Made by a program: the position numbers and the translations under genes. A DNA stretch of 64,000 bases, from positions 124,001 through 188,000 of the forward strand of contig JAMPXB010000001.1 in NCBI GenBank assembly GCA_023701435.1, written 5' to 3'. The notes under the pieces are model-generated. The model saw only the letters and a list, made by a program, of their open reading frames with translations. It was not told the origin of the DNA and made no database searches. The first letter of the stretch is position 1. Each line of letters begins with the position of its first letter. This DNA comes from Bacteriovoracaceae bacterium (lineage in GTDB: Bacteria; Bdellovibrionota; Bacteriovoracia; Bacteriovoracales; Bacteriovoracaceae). Below, piece by piece: positions 34,526-43,013 of the stretch.

Positions 34526-35590
34526 ATGAAATTAAAACCTGGTCTCGTCTATGGTTCAGCATTAACAGATCTTTATCAATACGCAAAAGAAAACAAGTTC
34601 GCGCTTCCAGCAGTAAACGTCATCGGAACAAATTCAGTCAATGGTGTGCTGGAAACGGCCAAGGCCATGAATTCGCCGGTGATCATTCAGTTCTCCAATG
34701 GTGGTGGGCAATTTTACGCCGGAAAAAGTTTAAAGCTTGCCGGAGATCAAGCAGCTGCCTTAGGTGCTATTTCCGGTGCTCAGCACATTCAACTTCTTGC
34801 CGAGCACTATGGTGTTCCGGTGATTATTCATACTGATCACGCCGCCAAGAAACTTCTTCCTTGGATTGATCACATGTTGGATGCGGGAGAAGTCTTTTAT
34901 AAAACTCATAAAAAACCTCTGTTCTCTTCTCATATGCTCGACTTATCGGAAGAGTCCCTGGAAGAGAACGTGGAAATTTCTGCCAAATATTTTAAGCGCA
35001 TGAATGCCATTGAAACAGGTGTTGAAATTGAATTAGGTGTAACAGGTGGTGAGGAAGACGGCGTCGATAATTCTGACGTCGATAACTCCAAGCTCTACAC
35101 TCAGCCGGAAGATGTGGCCTATGCCTATTCCCATCTGCGTGAAGTGGGTTCCAATTTCACTATCGCAGCTTCCTTCGGTAACGTTCACGGTGTGTATAAG
35201 CCGGGTAACGTGAAGCTCAGTCCGATTATTCTGAAAAATTCCAATGATTTTGTTCAGAAGAAATACGGCACAGCTGCTAAGCCTGTTTCTTTTGTTTTCC
35301 ACGGTGGTTCAGGTTCACTTCAGAGTGAAATTCGTGAAGCCATTGATTACGGTGTCATCAAGATGAATATTGACACCGATATGCAGTGGGCCTTCTGGGA
35401 AGGGATCAAGAACTTCTATGAAGATAAGAAGGCCTATCTTCAGGGCCAATTAGGAAATCCGGAAGGACCGGAAGCTCCGAATAAAAAATATTACGATCCA
35501 AGAAATTGGCTTCGTAAAGGTGAAGAGAGCTTTGTCGCCCGTCTTAAAATTGCCTTTGAAGATCTGAACAACATTAACCGCAATAGCTAA
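34526..35590 (+). CDS. fbaA: Class II fructose-bisphosphate aldolase
   Basis: Zinc aldolase of glycolysis and gluconeogenesis, 354 residues as in E. coli FbaA. IHTDHAAKK holds the first zinc His and the catalytic Asp, NVHGVYKPG and FVFHGGSGSLQSEI supply the other zinc His residues and phosphate loop, and IKMNIDTDMQWAFWEG closes the site. Divergent from the Nif3 gene with 66 bases between; followed by a strong terminator. Confidence 0.97.
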   Translation: MKLKPGLVYGSALTDLYQYAKENKFALPAVNVIGTNSVNGVLETAKAMNSPVIIQFSNGGGQFYAGKSLKLAGDQAAALGAISGAQHIQLLAEHYGVPVIIHTDHAAKKLLPWIDHMLDAGEVFYKTHKKPLFSSHMLDLSEESLEENVEISAKYFKRMNAIETGVEIELGVTGGEEDGVDNSDVDNSKLYTQPEDVAYAYSHLREVGSNFTIAASFGNVHGVYKPGNVKLSPIILKNSNDFVQKKYGTAAKPVSFVFHGGSGSLQSEIREAIDYGVIKMNIDTDMQWAFWEGIKNFYEDKKAYLQGQLGNPEGPEAPNKKYYDPRNWLRKGEESFVARLKIAFEDLNNINRNS

Positions 35591-35604
35591 CCTTAATTTT
35601 TCTG

Positions 35605-35640
35605 TGCACCCCGCTTGAGGGGTGCATAGATTTTGTCTTT
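35605..35640 (+). terminator. Rho-independent terminator of fbaA
   Basis: TGCACCCC/GGGGTGCA stem (35605-35612 with 35619-35626), six-base loop, then a T-rich tail. It marks the left boundary of the purine island. Confidence 0.85.
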
Positions 35641-35692
35641 TTTCTCCAAGTTTGATTAACTTAATCCTTTATTTGATCAAGCTGGAGAATCA

Positions 35693-37318
35693 ATGAATCA
35701 AGACATTTTCGATTGGATTTTACTGCTCGCAAGATGGTTACACATAACCGTTGCTGTGACCTGGATTGGCACATCCATTTTCTTTATGTGGCTTGACCGA
35801 AGCTTTGTCCCCAATGCTGAATCAAAAAGGCCCGGTCACGTAGGTGAAGTATGGATGGTTCACGGTGGTGGTTTTTATCACGTCGAAAAACTTTTAATGG
35901 GTCCCACTAAAGTTCCAGAACGTTTGCATTGGTTTAAATGGGAATCCTATTGGACATGGATGAGCGGAATGTTCCTGGTAGGTCTTATTTTTTATACCGG
36001 GGAAGGAACCTTTCTACTGGATTCAATGGTCTCAAACATTACTTACGGGCAAGGTGTTGCCATTAGTTTGTTTGCCATCTTTGGTTCCTGGTTTTTTTAT
36101 GACTTTATCTGGGAGAGGTCTTTTGTCAAAACCACTCCGGTGGCAGGACATATTTTGACTCTCACCTGGTTTGCCGGGATGACTTATTTCCTCTGTCATA
36201 CCTTGAGTGGTCGTGCGGCCTACATTCATGTGGGCGGCATGCTCGGGACCTGGATGACGGCCAATGTTTTTATGCGGATTATTCCCCGCCAGCTCAAGAT
36301 GGTAGAAGCCTCTAAAATTGGCGAACCGGTCAATCAGGAATGGGGCAAGAACGCCAAGAATCGCTCCACTCACAATACTTACTTTACTCTGCCTGTGATC
36401 TTTATCATGCTCAGCAATCACTTCCCCAATACTTATGGGCATGACTACAATTGGCTTATCCTCCTGATCATCAGTGCCGGAGGAGCGGCGATTCGTGAAT
36501 ATTTTGTGGTGAGACTTTCCCGGCCGAAGCGTTCTATGAGTGCTGCGGTTATTGGGGTGGCCCTCATTAGTGGTGTGGTTGTTTTTTCTCAGGAAAAAAA
36601 TGTGGAAGCTTCCGAAGCCCCTGTTGTTCATCAACATCACCATGAGGTGAAGGAAGTAAAAGAAGTAAAAGAAATAAAGAGCAGCAAGACTTTTGATGTC
36701 AAAGGGGTGGTCTCTTTTGATGGGACGGTTCCTCAAGGGAAAAAATTGAATTTACCGGCCGGCTGTTCAGTACCTGGCCAGGGAAATGTCTACTCCAATG
36801 AAGTCATCGTCAATGACGGAAAACTTCAAAATGTCTTAGTCCGAGTCACTAAAGGCCAAGAGGGAAAAAAATACACTGATGTCCCATCCGAGGAAGTGGA
36901 ACTCGATCAAAAGGGCTGCATCTACACTCCAAGAGTCACTGCCGCCAGAGTTGGTCAGAAGGTCACATTTATTAACTCTGATCCTATCTTTCATAACGTC
37001 AGATCAGTGACCAAAGAAAACAAGAAATTTAACGTGGCCATGCCGAAAAAAGATCAGCGGGAAACAAAAGTTTTCACTAAAGCAGAATTCTTTTTACAGG
37101 CCAAGTGTTCTGTTCATCCCTGGATGGGCGCTTATGTGGCGGTCATGGATCACCCTTTCTATTCGGTTACCAATAAAATGGGCGAGTTTACATTGCCTGC
37201 ACTTCCGGTAGGTAAGTATACTATTGAGGCGTGGCATGAAGTTTTTGGTACCCTGACTCAGGAAATTACAGTGAGTGACAGTGGTGCCCAGAAAATGTCC
37301 TTTAAATTTAAGAAGTAG
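35693..37318 (+). CDS. puuD: Urate hydroxylase PuuD-like membrane protein with C-terminal blue-copper-like domain
   Basis: Residues ~1-300 are the eight-helix membrane domain of PuuD (urate to 5-hydroxyisourate): ARWLHITVAVTWIGTSIFF, FYHVEKLLMGP, WESYWTWMSGMFLVG, HVGGMLGTWMTANVF, HNTYFTLPVIFIMLSNHFP. Known PuuD proteins end in a cytochrome c domain with CxxCH; no CxxCH is present. After a Lys/Glu/Val linker (VKEVKEVKEIK, 319-329) residues ~335-490 form a cupredoxin-like domain with type 1 copper ligands H434, C472, H475 and M478 (FHNV, then CSVHPWMGAYV). A short beta-sandwich tail (KMGEFTLPALPVGKYTI) follows. A copper relay in place of haem c is inferred. First gene of the plus-strand part of the island. 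Confidence 0.88.
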   Translation: MNQDIFDWILLLARWLHITVAVTWIGTSIFFMWLDRSFVPNAESKRPGHVGEVWMVHGGGFYHVEKLLMGPTKVPERLHWFKWESYWTWMSGMFLVGLIFYTGEGTFLLDSMVSNITYGQGVAISLFAIFGSWFFYDFIWERSFVKTTPVAGHILTLTWFAGMTYFLCHTLSGRAAYIHVGGMLGTWMTANVFMRIIPRQLKMVEASKIGEPVNQEWGKNAKNRSTHNTYFTLPVIFIMLSNHFPNTYGHDYNWLILLIISAGGAAIREYFVVRLSRPKRSMSAAVIGVALISGVVVFSQEKNVEASEAPVVHQHHHEVKEVKEVKEIKSSKTFDVKGVVSFDGTVPQGKKLNLPAGCSVPGQGNVYSNEVIVNDGKLQNVLVRVTKGQEGKKYTDVPSEEVELDQKGCIYTPRVTAARVGQKVTFINSDPIFHNVRSVTKENKKFNVAMPKKDQRETKVFTKAEFFLQAKCSVHPWMGAYVAVMDHPFYSVTNKMGEFTLPALPVGKYTIEAWHEVFGTLTQEITVSDSGAQKMSFKFKK

Positions 37319-37323
37319 GTTTT

Positions 37324-37641
37324 ATGATCAGTACACATATCTTAGATACCAGTAAGGGGATTCCGGCCTCCAACGTTACAGTTATTCTGGAACAAAAAAA
37401 TGGTGAGAGCTGGAAAGAAATTGGAATTGATAAAACCAATACTGATGGCAGAATTGTATTTAATTGTCCCAAAGAAAAAGGCGTTTACCGTCTGACTTTT
37501 AACATTGAAGAATACTTTCAAGGTGAAGAGTTCTTTTTTATGAATACTCCGGTCATTTTCAATGTGAAAAATACCGAGAGAAAATATCACGTTCCCCTTT
37601 TACTAAATCCGTATGGATATTCTACTTACCGAGGCAGTTAG
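37324..37641 (+). CDS. hiuH: 5-hydroxyisourate hydrolase (transthyretin-like)
   Basis: Opens 5-hydroxyisourate to OHCU. A 105-residue transthyretin-like protein with the N-terminal ISTHILDTSKGIPA, the central TNTDGRI and the C-terminal signature GYSTYRGS, all diagnostic of HIUase. Starts 5 bases after puuD, so the two successive steps are co-transcribed. The next gene overlaps or abuts its stop. Confidence 0.96.
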   Translation: MISTHILDTSKGIPASNVTVILEQKNGESWKEIGIDKTNTDGRIVFNCPKEKGVYRLTFNIEEYFQGEEFFFMNTPVIFNVKNTERKYHVPLLLNPYGYSTYRGS

Positions 37642-40600
37642 TTTGAAAAAATCTGAAATTGTTTATTACGATGATTTTATATCTCCCAAGATTAAGGCCC
37701 ATCTCTTAAAGAGTGCGACACCCGTTCCAGGGTTTGTTGACCTGATGCAAATTGGTGAGGGCGGAGGACTTGAGGGAACTGAGTCGCTTCGATTTTTATG
37801 TGAGCTTTATGACTCTGTTAAGGATGAGCTTAACCTGGTTCTTAAGCGTCGCGCGCGGGATCGTAAGTTTATTGATGAAAGAACCCGGGCACTGGCGAGC
37901 TTTAATCATGAGATGAAGCGGGATTATCTGAGTCCTGACTATATGACAATCTTTGGTCAGGAAGATGCTGATGGCCGCATTGTACTGGGACCCAAGAGTG
38001 AGAACTATGCCCGCTCTGGTGGAAAACCCGTGGCACCCATTCCTGAGTGGTTAAGCGGCAATCATGTGACTTTGTTTGGTCCGCCAGACTCGGCCAAGTT
38101 GTCCATCAACGCCATGAATGCTTATCACCGTAAATTAAAAGATGAACCGGCCATTGTGGGTGAACTTTTAAAGACCCATGATTCCCTACCCAAATGGGGG
38201 GCCGATGATGAAGACTCTAAAACTCCACTGCGTGAAGATTTAATTGCTGCTGGTGTTAACCTCACCATGTGCCTGGAAGGAACTCTGAGTGTCGATGACG
38301 GTAAAAGATATGAGCTTGAAAAAGAGAAGCTCTCTTTACCGATCAAGCGTTTTCCGGGATTGGCACTCCCGTGCTTTTTCCTTTTTTATAAGGGTGAGCC
38401 ACTTCCGCTTCATTTATACGACTTTGCTCTGCACTTTTTTAGAAACTGGCATAATCCCAAGGCCCTGGCCTTTTATGTACCTAAGTTAGAAAACGAAGAA
38501 GAGGCGAGATACATCAGAATCATGCTGGAAGCGGCCGAGAGACTTCTGAAGAAGACCTACTCAAGTTACGCCGTTGGCAGCATTCGTCTGATGATCGTGC
38601 TGGAAAATCCCCGCGCAGTTTTCCGGACCCATGAAATCATGGATGAGCTTTACCCGTATTTTGCGGGGGCCAGTCTTGGCTGGCACGATTATCTGGCCAG
38701 TACCGCCCGACTTTTTAAAGAGGATGCCAACTACCGTATTCCGGTTAAGGCCGATCCGGATATTGTGATCAAGTATATTAAGGCCTCTCATGACCTTCTA
38801 GCAGAAGTGGTGGGCCCACGAGGTGGGATTAAAGTCGGTGGCATGTACGGCATTCTTCCGGTCTCAAATGATCTTAAATCACCTTCCTATCAGGTCACCA
38901 TCAAAGGATACATCCGCGATGTTATCACCCAGATGAAGCGGGACCTCTCCGGCTTTTGGGTGGCCCATCCGGATTTTGTCCGTCTGGGACTAGCCCTGGC
39001 CCAGGCCTGGAAATTTCATCAAAAAGGCGACTCCAGTAAACTTGAAACAATGGTGAAGTCACTTTTAGATGATAAATATCACCAGGAAATTTTGGATTTC
39101 ATTCATGGACCTGATATTCAGGGACTCGATAAAAATGATCCCCTTTACGCCCGCTCACTGATTGTGGCGGATATGAAAGAATCAAATTTCATTGCGAATA
39201 ATCATCCCGATGAGATCCGCTATAATGTTTTCCAAAGTCTTCAGTACATCACTGACTGGCTCTCGGGGAATGGTTGTGTGGCCTTACCGGCAATGATTGG
39301 CGGCACTCCGGTGCGGGTGATGGATGATCTGGCCACTGCTGAACGCTCCCGTTGGGAAGTGTGGCATGAGATTCATCATGGCCGTTTTTCTTTGGTAGAT
39401 TTCCTGACTATTGCTCATGAAGAATTGGATTTTATCCGCAAAGATAAATCCAATGAGAAAAAAATTGTTCAGGTTAAATGGGATGAGCGAACCAAGCTCT
39501 GGTATCCGGTGGCGATGAATCTCATGATTAAACTCATGACTGATCCAGAGCCGGTGGAATTTGCCACCCAATTGTTCCTGCCTTTTACCATTGATTCAGT
39601 TCGCGGCGCCACTGACCCATGGAGTGAAGTTCAAAAGCTTGACGCCGATAAATTTAAAATCAGCGACTATATCAAGCGCTTTAATTATTACTTTGAAATG
39701 TGCGGCAGTCGTCGTTTTGCCAAGAAAATGGCCAAGGGTGTGGCCACCTGTGAGAAGACGGCCGAGGGACTCATCCGTCGTTTTGAGAAAAAAGATATTC
39801 TGGAAGCGGCATCTTTTCATGGTGATATTGGAAATAAAAAGAACCTTGATAAACTAGCAACTCATGAACAAGCGGAAGTTAAAACTGACCAGGAAGAACT
39901 TATCACCTGGGGAGAAAAGTATTTGGCCCGGTTTGGAATGAAGTTTTTAGTTTCGGCCCAAGGTAAAAGCGGTTCGGAATTATTAACTCTTCTTAAAGAG
40001 CGTTTTAATAATACAGAAGAGCAGGAAATAGAAAACGCCAAAGAGGCGTTGTGGCTTATCACTCAAAAGCGCATGAGAGCTCATCCTTTTAATTCACTTC
40101 TCTCAGATCTGGACAAGGCCCTTAAAAAGCATCGGGTGAATGCCGCCCAGGTAACAATTATCACTTCTGAAGGTCATCAGAATCTCGCTTTAGGAAGTGC
40201 CAAAAAAACTACCTGGTTTGAATTTGCTTCTTTAAGTAAAAGTGTGGGGACTGCCTTTGCTATTGAGTATTTTAAAAAAGCAGGGATTCCTCTCTCTAGG
40301 TCAGTGAATGATTATTTACCGGAACTGGGGTTTGATCCTAAACTCAAAATTTCTCATTTGATGAGTCATGGGGCCCTTAATCTTCATTACGTCAATGGTG
40401 TTCCTGCTAATCGGCCGATGCCCAAGATTACCGAATTCTTAAAAGGCAACGCTGAATATGGTTATGAACCGGTTAAGGTGATTAACCCTCCGGGAGAGAA
40501 GTTTCAATATTCAGGCGGTGGCTTTTTAGTTTTGGAGCATCTGATTGAAAAGCATTCCGGCCGCTCCATCACTGAGCTCACGAAATCATTTCTGGAAAGT

Positions 40601-42244
40601 CTGGAGATGGATGAATTTAGCTTTCAGCAAGAAACTCTTCCGGGTATCGAATACTCTCATGGATATAAAGACAATGGTGAAGAGATCGAAGGCACTCGTA
40701 AGATGTTTCCTTCTTTTGCCGCTGGTGCCATGGGTACGGCCCATTCGATGACTCATTTTCTGGAGCATCTGGAGAAGGCCTATCATGATCTGCAAGGATC
40801 AGGAGGTATCTCTCACGACACGGCCAGAGTAATGCTTCATGGAACGGATAAGGGCTGCCGAAAGTTCATGGGCTCGTTAATGGGTCTGGGTATTTTTGTG
40901 GTGGAGGCCGGACCAAATAGATTCATGCTTCATCAAGGTGCCAATGATGGTTTTCGCTGTATTTTCCTCCATTGTTTCTTTGGACCTGACCGAGGAAAGG
41001 GACTAGTGGTCCTCTCCAATGGGGATTTTAATGGAGTGCTCTTTAATGCTGAGGCCACCCAACTGATCCTCAAGGAACTCTCTATTGAGGGTATTGATTA
41101 CAATAAATTTAAAACCTCTTTTACTGCTGAATCTATTCCGCAGGAAGAAGTGGTCAATACTGGTTATAAGAATCTCATCTTTGATGCTTTTAAGCGCACT
41201 CGCCCGGAAGAGATTACTGACAAAGGACCCTTGGATCCCCTTGCTCCTTATAATTTATGTGTGGGCGGCGAAGTCACTGAAGTTACCAATGAGCTATTTG
41301 CTCGCGCCGACAATTTGTTAAGTGATCATCTCCCTAAATTTGATCCTGAGCTCTTCGGTGCCCAGGGGAAAATCATGGATAGTTGGGAAACTGTTCGTCA
41401 CAACCTGGCCGGTGTGGATGTCATGACTTTTACCCTTAAGAAGCCGGGAAAAATCAGATACGTTCTTCTCTCCACTAAATATCACTCGGGGAATTTTTCA
41501 CCGGCGGTGAAACTTGAGGGTAGAGTGGGTGGAGAGTGGGTAGAGATTTTGCCAAAGACGAATCTTACTGGTCACTCGGAATTGAGAATCACTCTGGATC
41601 AAGAAACAGGCATCGTCACTGAAGTGAGAGTTTCTCAGTATCCGGACGGGGGATTCACCCGTTTGGGTCTTTATACTAATTTGCCTTTAGATGTGAAAAA
41701 ATCATTTGATGGGAAGTGTAAGGTTTATGAGGAGAAGATTCCTCAAACGGTTAAGCCTCTCAGTATTAAATATGATGTGACTGATTCAGAGATAAAGAAG
41801 AATTGGCAAAGACTTGAAGGCGAGTTTAATAATGCCTCACTGGCCCTGGGAGCGAAAATTCTCAGCGCCACCGATGAGCATTATAGTCCAGCGGCCTTGG
41901 TGCTTTCACCTTTTTCACCGATTCATATGTTTGATGGACTGGAGTCTGCCCGCAGCCGTGTTCCTGGACATTGTGAACAGGTGGTGTTGGAGCTGGCAAA
42001 ACCCGCAAAGATTCATCGGATTGAAATGGATTTTACTTATTTTGTGAACAACAACCCGCTAGAGGTGTTGCTGGAAGGACTCTGCGGTGGCCAGTGGGTG
42101 CCGCTCGTTCCGCTCACCAATGTGAAGGCCTTTGCCGGCAATAAGAAAGAGTTCTTAATTGATCGACCGGAAATCTTTGAGCAAATTAAACTTCAGTCCT
42201 ATCCTTGTGGTGGACTGAATCGCCTGAAGGTTTTCTCTAAGTGA
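37613..42244 (+). CDS. Four-domain ureide-pathway fusion: malate synthase, OHCU decarboxylase, serine hydrolase, allantoicase
   Basis: One frame of 1543 codons (numbering from ATG 37613; a TTG at 37643 with GAGG upstream, one base after hiuH, may be the real start). Residues ~1-640: malate synthase (YVPKLENEEEARY; Mg ligands E331 in VLENPRAVF and D359 in GWHDYL; WVAHPDF; VMDDLATAERSRW with base D572). Residues ~680-822: OHCU decarboxylase UraD (H736 in SFHGDIGN, HEQAE 751-755, YLARFGMKFLV). Residues ~825-1165: class C beta-lactamase-fold hydrolase (S873-x-x-K876, Y966-S-G, H1107-Q-G). Residues ~1205-1355 and ~1400-1543: the two allantoicase repeats (KIMDSWETVRHN, YHSGNFSPAVKLEG, SQYPDGGFTRLGLY; MFDGLESARSR, SYPCGGLNRLKVF). 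It would cover OHCU to allantoin, allantoate to ureidoglycolate, and glyoxylate to malate; the hydrolase could supply the allantoinase step. Confidence 0.9.
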   Translation: MDILLTEAVSLKKSEIVYYDDFISPKIKAHLLKSATPVPGFVDLMQIGEGGGLEGTESLRFLCELYDSVKDELNLVLKRRARDRKFIDERTRALASFNHEMKRDYLSPDYMTIFGQEDADGRIVLGPKSENYARSGGKPVAPIPEWLSGNHVTLFGPPDSAKLSINAMNAYHRKLKDEPAIVGELLKTHDSLPKWGADDEDSKTPLREDLIAAGVNLTMCLEGTLSVDDGKRYELEKEKLSLPIKRFPGLALPCFFLFYKGEPLPLHLYDFALHFFRNWHNPKALAFYVPKLENEEEARYIRIMLEAAERLLKKTYSSYAVGSIRLMIVLENPRAVFRTHEIMDELYPYFAGASLGWHDYLASTARLFKEDANYRIPVKADPDIVIKYIKASHDLLAEVVGPRGGIKVGGMYGILPVSNDLKSPSYQVTIKGYIRDVITQMKRDLSGFWVAHPDFVRLGLALAQAWKFHQKGDSSKLETMVKSLLDDKYHQEILDFIHGPDIQGLDKNDPLYARSLIVADMKESNFIANNHPDEIRYNVFQSLQYITDWLSGNGCVALPAMIGGTPVRVMDDLATAERSRWEVWHEIHHGRFSLVDFLTIAHEELDFIRKDKSNEKKIVQVKWDERTKLWYPVAMNLMIKLMTDPEPVEFATQLFLPFTIDSVRGATDPWSEVQKLDADKFKISDYIKRFNYYFEMCGSRRFAKKMAKGVATCEKTAEGLIRRFEKKDILEAASFHGDIGNKKNLDKLATHEQAEVKTDQEELITWGEKYLARFGMKFLVSAQGKSGSELLTLLKERFNNTEEQEIENAKEALWLITQKRMRAHPFNSLLSDLDKALKKHRVNAAQVTIITSEGHQNLALGSAKKTTWFEFASLSKSVGTAFAIEYFKKAGIPLSRSVNDYLPELGFDPKLKISHLMSHGALNLHYVNGVPANRPMPKITEFLKGNAEYGYEPVKVINPPGEKFQYSGGGFLVLEHLIEKHSGRSITELTKSFLESLEMDEFSFQQETLPGIEYSHGYKDNGEEIEGTRKMFPSFAAGAMGTAHSMTHFLEHLEKAYHDLQGSGGISHDTARVMLHGTDKGCRKFMGSLMGLGIFVVEAGPNRFMLHQGANDGFRCIFLHCFFGPDRGKGLVVLSNGDFNGVLFNAEATQLILKELSIEGIDYNKFKTSFTAESIPQEEVVNTGYKNLIFDAFKRTRPEEITDKGPLDPLAPYNLCVGGEVTEVTNELFARADNLLSDHLPKFDPELFGAQGKIMDSWETVRHNLAGVDVMTFTLKKPGKIRYVLLSTKYHSGNFSPAVKLEGRVGGEWVEILPKTNLTGHSELRITLDQETGIVTEVRVSQYPDGGFTRLGLYTNLPLDVKKSFDGKCKVYEEKIPQTVKPLSIKYDVTDSEIKKNWQRLEGEFNNASLALGAKILSATDEHYSPAALVLSPFSPIHMFDGLESARSRVPGHCEQVVLELAKPAKIHRIEMDFTYFVNNNPLEVLLEGLCGGQWVPLVPLTNVKAFAGNKKEFLIDRPEIFEQIKLQSYPCGGLNRLKVFSK

Positions 42245-43013
42245 GGTCAGGGAGTTTATCCCGAACCTGTAGAAGTTGAGCGGTAATACTAATAGCGATT
42301 TCATTGGGTTGATTGGAACCGATGGGCAGTCCCATGGGAGTTCTGATCTTCTCAATGAAAGCTTCGCTCACACCTAATTCTTTTAATTCCCGCTTGATCC
42401 TGATGCCCTTGACTTCTGAGCCTATGGCGCCCACAAAAGGAGCGTTGGGAGCATGCTTCGCGATCTCCTGGAGGATTTCCAGGTCATAAGCGTGACCCAT
42501 CGTAAGACAGAGAAAAAAGCTATTGGGATCAAAGCTTGAAACCAGATTCTTAGGAGTGGGGTGACAGATACTTTTAACACCATCAAGTCGTGCGATCCAC
42601 TCTTCCCGTGAATCCACACAGGTGATATGACAATCAAGCGTCTTTAAAATTCTGGTCAGTGCCTGACTGACATGGCCCGCGCCAAAGATAACAATGGGCC
42701 AGTGGTTTTGATGGAAGTGCTCAAAAAGAAAACTGCATTCACCGCCACAGGACATGCCGATGTCTTTTTGCAGGTTCCAGGTGATAAGAACCGGTGGCGT
42801 CTGGGAATTTTGTTCTAAAGTTTCCTGGGCCTTTTTAATCGCCGCCAATTCCACCCGGCCGCCGCCAATGGTACCGGAATATAAACCCTCGCTTGTGACA
42901 ATAATTTTTGCCCCTGTCTCCTGGGGGACTGAGCCCCGGGCAGAGACGAGAGTTACTGTGACAAAAGATGTCCCGCTTTCAATTAGTCTTTGGCATGATT
43001 CAAAAAAACTCAT
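42237..43013 (-). CDS. xdhC: Xanthine dehydrogenase accessory protein XdhC
   Basis: Delivers and protects the sulfurated molybdenum cofactor for XdhB. A 258-residue protein with the XdhC N-domain (FVTVTLVSARGSVPQETGAK), GTIGGGRVE, CGGECSFLFE and a Rossmann-like C-domain (VIFGAGHVSQALTRIL, VDSREEW). ATG at 43013 overlaps the xdhB stop as ATGA, which decides the start over GTG 43019. It converges with the big fusion gene (8-base overlap). Confidence 0.92.
   Translation of the reverse strand: MSFFESCQRLIESGTSFVTVTLVSARGSVPQETGAKIIVTSEGLYSGTIGGGRVELAAIKKAQETLEQNSQTPPVLITWNLQKDIGMSCGGECSFLFEHFHQNHWPIVIFGAGHVSQALTRILKTLDCHITCVDSREEWIARLDGVKSICHPTPKNLVSSFDPNSFFLCLTMGHAYDLEILQEIAKHAPNAPFVGAIGSEVKGIRIKRELKELGVSEAFIEKIRTPMGLPIGSNQPNEIAISITAQLLQVRDKLPDLT

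Noticed and set aside
36648..36682. Short tandem DNA repeat in the PuuD gene
   Set aside because: It encodes the in-frame VKEVKEVKEIK linker between the membrane and copper-like domains; not a CRISPR or mobile repeat.
36032..36736. Long minus-strand frame (234 codons) opposite PuuD
   Set aside because: It is the shadow of the PuuD coding frame; the translation is rich in His, Arg and Asn with no recognisable domain and no ribosome site.
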